A stretch of 64,000 bases of DNA, taken from positions 30,066,070-30,130,069 of the forward strand of contig NC_079202.1 in the NCBI RefSeq assembly GCF_026745355.1. The letters run 5' to 3'. Each line of letters opens with the position of its first letter. Position 1 is the first letter of the stretch. Both the position numbers and the translations under genes were made by a program. Below, piece by piece: positions 55,925 to 64,000 of this stretch. The notes below the pieces were generated by a model. The model worked only from the letters and a program-made list of their open reading frames with translations, searched no databases and was not told the DNA's origin. This stretch comes from Beta vulgaris subsp. vulgaris. Its lineage: Eukaryota > Streptophyta > Magnoliopsida > Caryophyllales > Amaranthaceae.

Positions 55925-57480
55925 CAGGTTGGAGTGAGGGGGAACAACACATGGTATCTCGATAGTGGTTGTTCCAAGCACATGACAGGAGACAAAACGA
56001 AGTTTCTCTCACTCACAACCTATGAAGGTGGAGTGTAACATTTGGTGATAATAAGAAAGGTAACATAGTTGCTATGGGTAAGGTCGGTAAGTCACCACTA
56101 CACTCCATTGAAAATGTATTTTTAGTTGAAGGTCTAAAACATAATCTATTAAGCATTTCTCAATTCTGTGACAAAGGAAATACTGTAAAATTTGATAAAG
56201 AAAAATGCTTGATCATCAACATTAAAACTAAGAAGGTTATCTTGGAAGGAACAAGGAAAGGGAACACATACATTGTGGATCTAGACCTTGTTCCTCAAAT
56301 CAATTTAACTTGTCTTAGTGTTATTGAAGATGATTCACTTCTTGGCACAAGCGTCTAGGACATGCTAGCTTTTCATTACTTGAGAAACTTAGATCAAAAG
56401 ACTTGTTTTAGGATTACCATCCATAAAATTTCATATTGATCAAGTTTGTGATGCATGTGCACGAGGTAAGCAAGTAAGATCCTCTTTCAAATCTAAAACG
56501 ATTGTAAGTACCACTAAACCATTAGAATTAATTCATATGGACTTATGTGGACCCATGAGAATTCAAAGCAGAAGTGGAAAGAGGTATGTACTTGTGATTG
56601 TAGATGACTACTCTAGGTACACTTGGGTTATTTTTCTCACTAGTAAAGATGAAACTTATGATGAGTTCCTTGTCTTTGCTAAAAGAGTTCAAAACTAAGT
56701 GGACATAAAATAATGCACATTAGATCAGATCATGGCAAGGAATTCGAAAATTATAAATTTGATGACTTAAGCAGAGATAATGGCCTAGATCATAATTTTT
56801 CTCCCCTAGAACACCACAACAAAATGGTGTTGTAGAAAGGAAAAATAGAACTTTGGAGGAAATGTCTAGAACCATGTTAATTGCTAGTGAACTTCCAAGG
56901 AACTTTTGGGCTGAAGCTGTTAATACTGCTTGTCACATAATTAATCGTGCCATGATGAGACCTATCATTAATAAAACTCCTTATGAACTTTATTTTGGAA
57001 AGAAACCAAATATCACCTATTTTAGAACATTTGGTGCAAATGTTATGTGCATAATAATGGAAAAGATAATCTTGGAAAATTTGATGCAAGGAGTGATGAA
57101 GCAACATTTTTAGGATACTCCTCACATAGTAAAGCTTATAGAGTATATAACAAAGAACTATGTGTGTTGAAGAAAGCATTCATGTAATCTTTGATGAATC
57201 TGACAAACATAATCCAAGCATACAGGTTGATGACTATGAGATAGGGTTAGCACAACCAAGTACAAGGAACGCAGATTCACAAGAAGAAGAAGAAGTGAAA
57301 GAGGAAAGGAACGAGGAATTTGAAAATAATGACATCAATGATGTTCCTGTTCCTCAAGAGGAGAAGATGCTCTGTTCCTCAAATGAAGGAACTGAGTCCA
57401 CGAGGCTAACAGAGGAACAACTGAGCAGAGTTCCTCATCTACTCAAGGAACTCATGAGGAACAACATGTTCCTATAAGAG
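55925..57480 (+). pseudogene. copia-2 protease and integrase
   Basis: Protease NTWYLDSGCSKHMTGDK (DSG, about 55945). GAG-pre-integrase region with LISISQFCDKGN-like text, then the zinc-binding HKRLGHASF near 56350 and CDACARGKQ near 56450. Catalytic core: first Asp in MDLCGPMRIQSRSG (about 56540), second in RSDHGKEFEN (about 56725), Glu in QQNGVVERKNRTLEEM (about 56825). The C-terminal part ELPRNFWAEAVNTACHI runs to about 57113, and an acidic linker (57160-57477) leads to RT. All catalytic residues are present, but frameshifts near 56035, 56340, 56690, 57040 and 57480 break it. Confidence 0.87.
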
Positions 57481-57599
57481 AGTTTCAACCAAAACCTTGG
57501 AGATTACAAAAGTCACATCCTGTGGAACTCATAATCAGCGACATATCCAAAGGTACGCAAACTAGATCTCAGTTAAGGAACTTTTGTGCATTTCATGCG

Positions 57600-59104
57600 T
57601 TCCTATCAATGATGGAACCAAGAAATCATGAAGAAGCCTTAACTGACTCTGATTGGATTATGCAATGCAAGCTGAATTAAATGAGTTTGAAAGAAACAAG
57701 GTATGGCATCTAGTTCCTCATCTAAACAACAAAAAAGTAATTGGCTTAAAATGGGTGTTTAGAAACAAACTAGATGAATATGGAACCATTGTAAGAAACA
57801 AAGCTAGACTTGTAGTAAAAGGTTATAATCAACAAGAAGGAATTGATTATGAAGAAACCTTTGCTCCTGTAGCTAGATTAGAAGCCATTAGAATTTTAAT
57901 TGCATTTGCTGCTTACATGGGATTTAAACTATATCAAATGGATGTTAAGTGTGCATTTTTAAATGGCTATCTAAACGAAGATGTATATGTTGAACAACCC
58001 CCTGGTTTGAAAATAATAATCTCCCAAATCATGTCTACAAGCTTGATAAAGCTCTTTATGGGTTAAAACAAGCACCTAGATCATGGTATGAGAGATTATC
58101 AAAGTTCCTTTTAGAAAACAATTTAAAAGAGGAAAGGTTGATAAAACCTTGTTCCTAAAATCTAAAGGAACTGATATTTTGCTTGTTCAAATATATGTTG
58201 ATGACATCATATTCGGAGCTACTAATGAAACATTGTGCAAAGAATTCTCAAGTCTCATGAGCAATGAATTTGAAATGAGTATGATGGGTGAGTTAAATTT
58301 CTTTCTTGGACTACAAATCAAACAAACTGAAAAGGTATAATTGTTCACCAACAAAAATACATAAAGGAACTATTAAAGAAATATGGCCTCGAAAATTCAA
58401 AGATAAATCACACTCCTATGGGAACTTCAACTAGATTAGATGAAGACTCCATAGGAACAAGTGTTGATCAAACAAAATATAGAGGAATGATTGGTTCACT
58501 TTTGTATCTAACTGCTAGTCGTCCAGACATAGCTTTCAGTGTTGGTTTGTGTGCTAGATTTCAAGCAAATCCAAAGGAGTCTCACCTCACTGCTGTGAAG
58601 AGAATTCTTAGATATCTTAAAGGAACAGATGATCTTGGACTCTACTATCCAAGAAGTGATACATTCGAACTAAAAGGATATGCAGATGCAGATTATGCTG
58701 GAGATCTTGTAAATAGGAAAAGCACCTCAGGTATGGCACAATTCCTTGGTCATAGTTTAGTTTCTTGGAGTACCAAGAAACAAAACACAGTTGCTTTATC
58801 CACTGCTGAAGCAGAATATGTAGCAGCTGCTGCATGTTGCTCTCAAATGCTTTGGATAAAACAACAACTTAGTGACTATGGAATAAACTTTAATGTGTTC
58901 CTATTTATTGTGACAATACAAGTGCTATAAGTATATCTAAAGATCCAGTGCATCATTCTAGAGTAAAGCATATACATATCAGACATCACTTTTTAAGAGA
59001 AAATGTTGAAAAAGGTTTGATTAAACTTGAGTTTTGTCAAACTGATAATCAGATTGCTGATATTCTAACTAAGCCTTTGCAAAGGATAGATATGAAAAAT
59101 TAAG
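57600..59104 (+). pseudogene. copia-2 reverse transcriptase and RNase H
   Basis: [41 protein letters not shown] and [17 protein letters not shown] (57720-57970), then LLVQIYVDDIIFGATNE (YVDD at about 58195, intact). RNase H region from 58418: SLLYLTASRPDIAFSVGL, LKGYADADYAGDLVNRKSTS, SLVSWSTKKQNTVALSTAEA and EYVAAAACCSQ. After a frameshift near 58905 it closes with the [10 protein letters not shown] motif ending at about 59104. Frameshifts at about 58015, 58140, 58345 and 58905 are the main breaks. Confidence 0.9.
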
Positions 59105-59116
59105 GCTTGAGTTAGG

Positions 59117-60983
59117 GTTAATAAAAATTAAGTGATTATTCCTATGTCATTCCCCCCCCCCCTCCCCTCAACCGAAATCCTTGAAACCGACATAATTCAA
59201 GAAAACCCCATAGAGGAACAACAATTAGAATCTCCTAGAAGGAGTATGCGCAGAAGAAAGTTAATTGGGGAAGACGATGAAGAAGAAACCCCGGAACAAT
59301 CTCGGGGGGGAGAAGAAGAAATCACACATGTTCCTTCTGAGGGAACTATTTCTTCATCTTCCAAGAAACGGGTCGAATGAAGTGAATCTAGGTATGTTTT
59401 GGGTTTTTGCATCGATTTAGAATGGGCTAATAAAGTTGAATTTCAAGAATTAACCTCCATTCTAAAGGAACAAGGCATGGAATTCTTGTTTGATTTTGTG
59501 CTAAAGGAACGAAGTGAAGAAATAACGCTCTTGTTCCTTTAGCTATGGATGAATTCTGTGCTAATTTTGTCAACACCAATGGTATTTGCACTACTGAGGT
59601 TAGAGGAAAGAAAATTAGGTTTAATCAAGCCACATTAGGGAAAGTTTGGGAAGTTCCTTGCAAAGGAACTGATTTGTACTTTAAACGAAAAGGAACTGTT
59701 TCTTTTCCGAATTTTCCTCAAGACAAAATTTTAGAATATTTTGGAGGAACTGCTGGCCAAAACAAACTCAACCATAACCTACTCTCTCCCCTTCACAAAG
59801 TACTATTTAATCTGGTATGGAGAGCACTCATTCCTCGAACTGAAAAGAGGAATGAAGTGGGTCTCCTGGATATGTGTTATATGTTTTGCTTGGACCACCA
59901 TATACAAATCAACTTCCCTTCCCTCTTCATTCAACATCTTACTCATTGTATAGAGAATAATTGTGTTATTGGCTACGGTGCTTTGATAACATCTTTACTT
60001 CATCACTTTGAAGTAAGACTTACGGGTTGGACCACAATAGGAGTCAAACAAGGGAACATCTTGAATGAGAAGACTCTAAATGGACTTGGTTAGTCTGTCC
60101 AAGAAGGAGTACTCACTCAAGGAGGATGGCTCCAAGTTCCTCAAGTAAAAGAAAACTGCCTAAGCTTGATTTAGAAGAAAATAATGATGTTATCTTGGAT
60201 GACCCTGTTCCTAAACCGGAGGAACCGAAACCTAAAAGGCGCAAACACATTGCCATTAAGCCTAAACCTTCTGTTCCTCAGAGAGTGAGGAAGAGCACTC
60301 GTATAAAGATTGCTCAAGTTTCTGTTCCTTCCAACAAGGACTCTCCATTAGTCCTTTCGGATAATGAGGAACAGGAACCCTCAACTCTCAAGGAACCTAC
60401 TCCACCACCATCTCCTAAACTCTCTGTTCCTTTCACCAAATTGCCCTCCATTTCACCTTTATCCTTCTCTGTTCCTTCTAGTTTTGAGCAGTTGAAGGAT
60501 GAAATAAAAGGCCCAAATCCTTTTGCTTCCACCTCCACAACTCTTCCACCCACACCACCATTCCTTCCTCCCATTTATCACCCTTCACCTTCTGTTTCTA
60601 TTCCCGGAACAGATGAACCTTCCATTTTAACCCCTCCAGTTCCTCCACAAAATCCACCATCTGCCTCAAGTTCCAAGGGTAAGGAACAGGACACTCCGGA
60701 TGATGCTAACTGGGTAAATGATGTTTGTCTTCCTTCTCAACATATGATCAAATTTTATAATCATCTTCACTGGACTTTGGATGCTAAAACTGATACAATG
60801 GTAAGTCTTATGAAGAGCTTGAGTGATACAGTGGTTGCGCAACAAAAGAATATGGACACTATGGCCCGTGCCTTGGAGGAGTTGAAGGAACAGGTTGGAC
60901 TCAACCATGGGGTGGTGATGAAGAAATTAGAGGATGTGGTAGAAGAAGTTGTAGAGGAACACCATTCCCCTTCCCTTTCTTAG
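59117..60983 (+). pseudogene. copia-2 envelope-like region downstream of pol
   Basis: Three blocks in three frames follow pol. 59132-59380 is acidic and Arg/Glu-rich, after a C-run at about 59150-59162. 59545-60093 (182 codons) is globular, with FPQDKILEYFGGTAGQNK and VGLLDMCYMFCLDHHI, and resembles the putative plant transposon protein domain found in such extra ORFs. 60126-60983 (285 codons) starts MAPSSSSKRKLPKLDLEENN, has a basic KPKRRKH cluster, a long Pro/Ser-rich part with recurring SVP, and a C-terminal coiled coil (NMDTMARALEELKEQVGL). SIRE elements are known for an envelope-like ORF here. I see no convincing signal peptide or transmembrane helix, so an envelope role is unproven. Confidence 0.75.
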
Positions 60984-61551
60984 TTTTTTTTTTTGTTTTG
61001 TTGTTCCTGTTTCCTTAATCAAGGAACACAACTTTTGTTTAATCCTTTTTTTTTTCTTTCTTTGATTTGTTATGGAACAAGTGCTATATAATCAATGACT
61101 TTTACTACTATGTCTGTGTTTCCGAATGACTTGCATAATTTCTTCCTTGGAATGGCTAGTATTATGTGATTGATGTTTGAGCCAGTTTACTCTTTGATTT
61201 TCTAACTTAACCACCAATGGTGCTTGTATATTGGTCTTAAGGTGTTAAATCAATTCATCAATACATGCAAAGTCTATTCTTTTTGAGGATGACAAAGGGG
61301 GAAAATGAGTTAAGGAACAAACTGTACATAAACTTGAAAAAATTGAAAATTGAAACAAAATAAAAAATGGATAAGGTAAATGAAAAATCAAAAATAGGTT
61401 AAGGTAAATGAAAAATCAAAATTCAGTTACTCACATATTTGTGTTTTATTTTTCAATTTCTTCTTTATGTTTTTGTCATTATCATTCACTTATATTATTT
61501 GTTATTTTCCTTAGTTTGTACCTTTGTTGTCATCATCAAAAAGGGGGAAAT
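60984..61551 (+). other. copia-2 3' untranslated region with polypurine tract
   Basis: T-rich and A-rich non-coding sequence. A short tandem duplication (GGTAAATGAAAAATCAAAA, about 61374 and 61402) is present. AAAAAGGGGGAAA at 61538-61550 is the polypurine tract, one base before the 3' LTR. Confidence 0.85.
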
Positions 61552-62929
61552 TGTTGAACCCTAGTTTTGATGATGACAAAGAAACAAAGATGCAAACTAA
61601 GTAGTGAACTAATGAGTTATTTAAGTGTATGGTGTTTAAGGTATCAATGAAAGGAACTGGGAGAATACGAAGTCAAGGAAGAAGTCAAGAGAGGATTTCA
61701 AAGGATAAGTAAAGAAGTTTCTAAGTTGATACTGGAGCAAGCATTGGATCAAGAAGAATAGAAGCTAGGCGTTTTATTTTCTAGTTCCAATGTAAAGGAA
61801 CAAAGAAAGAATGGTAAGGAACAGTGGCGGTTTTTTTTGAGAATGAGAGTTTGTTCCTTTGTAAGGAACAAACTAAGTGGCACTAAACGAATATGTTAAA
61901 AGGAACTTAGTTAATAAAAGGAACTAGACTTAGGCGTGCAACAATATAACGGTTAAAATTATATTTGAGTAAGTCATGCTTAAATTATAGGAAAATTAGT
62001 TATATCTAATTTCAAATGATAAAATCAGTTTTATAAAGAAAATCTGTTTAAGAAAAAGATTTTATTTTTCAGAAAAATTAAGAAAATAAATATTCGGTTT
62101 TTAGAAAGAATATGTTTAAAAGATATTATTTTCTTAAAGATTAGAAATTCAGTTTTGAAGATAAAAAGTGTTTTTATAAAACTGATTTTCGGATAAAGCT
62201 CAAGGAACTCCTATTACTTAGGAGTAATGGCTAAAGTATATCCACGTTCATTTATAGTTCATGGGATCATGGGACATGGTGTGAAACGTGTTCCTTAGGG
62301 GAAGGAACATCATGGGTTAATGGACTAAACATGTACTCTAATTTTAATCTCACGTTCTTCATGATTAACACTATAAATATAGTAGTCTAGATAAGTTCGA
62401 AAATGTGTCTGACTAAGTAATTAAGTGAGTTTAACTAATTAAGTGTCAGTGCCTTCATTCTCTCATAATAGCCATTTGTTCTTTGCCTTCTTACTCTAAT
62501 TCCACTAAGCTTATTTTGATCAATTGTATTTTTGTTTTTGGGGTAAGAGAACTTTGAGTGAAGTTCTGTAAGAGAGAGGCTTTGAGTGAAGCTTGTATGT
62601 GTGAGAAAACTTCGAGTGAAGTTGAGAGGAACTGCTGTTAAGGGAACAATGGCTCAGGAACTTGAGTTTAGGAACTCAAGGTGTGACTCGAGTTAGAATT
62701 AGGTTGTAACAAAGTTGTTTGGCCTAATTAGTGAAAGTGTTGAGTTTAAAATCCCTAGTGGTCGAGGTTGTTTCTTCTTGTTGGGCCCAAGAAGTTTTTC
62801 CTCGTAAAAATCCCTTGTGTTCCTCTAGCTTGTTTATTCGTTTAAGTTTTAATTTCCACAAAAAGTTACGTTTATTTATACACCTACAATTCACCCCCCC
62901 CCCCTTGTAGTGTTCCTAGGGAAATAATA
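61552..62929 (+). repeat. 3' LTR of copia-2
   Basis: Starts TGTTGAACCCTAG and ends GGGAAATAATA (the 5' LTR ends ATAACA). It is slightly longer than the 5' LTR because of small indels in A/T and C runs (for example the C-run at 62893-62904). Confidence 0.94.
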
Positions 62930-64000
62930 TCATGGAAAACAATTTACAATGGAAAACACAATTCCAAAATTAATTTTTCGTTGTTTGTTTCGATGTAAGA
63001 AAAATGATGAAATGAAAGAAAAATGAAAAGGGAAAGTAAGGAGGTAGTGAAAGGAGTGTACAAGAGAGATAAGGAAAATAGTTTTCCCTTCATTTTGAAA
63101 GGAAAATGGTTTTCTATCATTGGGAGAGTAATTTTACCCCAAGGGAAAATGGTTTTACACTTTTTTGCCAACCAAACAATGTAAAACTGAAAATAGAGGA
63201 AAACGTTTTACGCCTTATCAAACGGAACCTAACTGATGAAATTGCAAACTTGAATGTTGAAAACAAAGACTTGAGGAAATAATGAAGAATGGCGTGATGA
63301 AACGTGAAGAACTGAGGAAGAAACTCTCTCCCTCAATCTCACGTGATTTCCCTCTAAAAAATATCTCCTTCTACAACTTCTATCCAAAACCTATTTATAT
63401 CTATCAAAATACAAGGAGTTCGACTAGGATCTGGATTCCTAAAACACTCTAAAACTAGGATTACATAATATTGAAATTGGAGACCGCCATTGCCTTGCGG
63501 TAAGCTTGAAAGGACCGCCAAAGGGTGGCGATTTATGCTGTTTTTTTGTTCTCTTGCTATCAAAAGTCTAATTTGTAGCTTCTAGACATGGTAATTAATG
63601 GTTAGCAACGCCATGTTGCATTAGGTCTTCAAAATTATCGCAGGATAGAGCTATCGATCCATCTAAATGATCTGCAATCATCCAAGTTTTCGTGCAAATT
63701 CCAATCAACTCCAATAAATGCCATAATCCTACAAAAACAAAACAAAAGAACCCGAGAAGAGCAATAGCGAAAAGTTAAGAATAATAGCTCTAAGAGATCA
63801 AATATATGGGGAAAAGATGATGAAAACACACAAATATATCACATAAAAATGAGTATATAAACGTGTTATCAAATTCCCCCACACTTAACCTTTGCTCGAC
63901 CTCGAGAAAAGAAACTAAGGGAAAAAAAACTATTCTAAGGAAGCTGTAAAACCTATACTCACTGTCGTAGGAATCACGATTGCACTTAGCACATGCAACA

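Larger units (their letters stand above)
52684..62929 (+). mobile_element. Complete SIRE-type Ty1/copia retrotransposon copia-2 with envelope-like region
   Basis: LTRs of 1347 bp (52684-54030) and 1378 bp (61552-62929) are flanked by TCATG at 52679-52683 and 62930-62934. A primer-binding site follows the 5' LTR (54033-54044) and a polypurine tract precedes the 3' LTR (61538-61550). The gene order gag, protease, integrase, RT, RNase H is that of Ty1/copia. The long gag with two zinc knuckles and the extra region after pol fit the SIRE/Maximus lineage. All genes are frameshifted. The LTRs differ at dozens of positions by eye, more than the Tekay pair. Confidence 0.93.
52633..63229. mobile_element. 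Harbinger/Tourist-like MITE, split by copia-2
   Basis: The left arm (52633-52683) starts TGCTCCGTTTGGTAGGGCGT; the right arm ends (read inward) GGTTCCGTTTGATAAGGCGT. Target duplications are TAA at 52630-52632 and 63230-63232. Without the copia-2 insertion the MITE is about 347 bp, with long inverted arms rich in GTAAAA/TTTTAC. The 3-bp TAA duplication and G-rich CCGTTTGG termini fit PIF/Harbinger-derived MITEs. The ends differ at several positions, so it is not new. Confidence 0.7.
51864..64000. mobile_element. Unclassified LTR-like repeat, interrupted by a Harbinger-like MITE
   Basis: Copia-1 homology ends at about 51860, and a new sequence starts TGTCGCGTACCTAAC and runs to 52632. It resumes at 63230 and reaches the window end. 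It has features seen in plant LTRs (a leading TGTCGCG and a GGGTCGAATCCCAAGAGAC block near 51927), but I could not identify a partner LTR or any gene. Short ORFs in 63230-64000 are not convincing. Its right end lies outside the window. Confidence 0.4.

Overview
The window reads as nuclear DNA from a flowering plant. I see no host gene in it. Nearly all of it is transposable elements inserted into one another: Ty3/gypsy (Tat and chromovirus/Tekay types), Ty1/copia (SIRE type), CACTA, Stowaway and Harbinger-like elements, plus one short piece of plastid-like DNA carrying a trnT-UGU relic. The plant assignment rests on these lineages, on GT-AG introns of 70-82 nt inside the element genes, and on the plastid tRNA. 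Every long gene is broken by stops and frameshifts, so nothing here is predicted to make an intact polyprotein.

Layout. (1) 1-11227 is a 5'-clipped Tat-type Ty3/gypsy element on the + strand: protease, RT, RNase H, a second RNase H and integrase, then a long spliced gene on the opposite strand, tandem repeats and a 3' LTR. Its antisense gene is split by two partial LTR-like copies (5706-7110, 7531-9271); the second carries a Stowaway MITE. (2) 11228-15564 is a 5'-truncated copy of a very long LTR-like repeat (called G here) with large microsatellites. (3) 15565-19700 is a clipped minus-strand Ty3/gypsy fragment. A SIRE-family solo LTR (16339-18850) is inserted in its RNase H, and that LTR contains a 1.1-kb non-autonomous CACTA element. 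(4) About 19740-27096 is a minus-strand chromovirus with gag, protease, RT, RNase H, integrase, chromodomain and a 2.4-kb 5' LTR, but no 3' LTR.

(5) 27097-51863 is a SIRE-type copia element (copia-1). A 22-kb CACTA transposon (29130-51195) is inserted in its integrase with 3-bp target duplications. The CACTA element encodes TNP2-type and TNPA-type proteins on the minus strand. It hosts a complete 9.6-kb Tekay-type LTR retrotransposon (29244-38874) and a 5.56-kb G element (42436-47994) that cuts the transposase exon. (6) 51864-64000 is an unclassified LTR-like repeat. It is split by a Harbinger-like MITE (52633-63229), which is itself split by a complete 10.2-kb SIRE element (copia-2, 52684-62929) with an envelope-like region downstream of pol.

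The order of events can be read from the junctions: most insertions keep target duplications, and copia-2 supplies an empty-site comparison for the CACTA insertion into copia-1. The most notable items are the intron-containing antisense gene of the Tat element, a broken extra ORF upstream of gag in the Tekay element, the G repeat (a 5.5-kb LTR-like unit with no coding), the CACAA rather than CACTA termini of the 22-kb transposon, the plastid trnT relic inside copia-1, and a roughly ten-fold excess of the pentamer GGAAC/GTTCC throughout the SIRE family.
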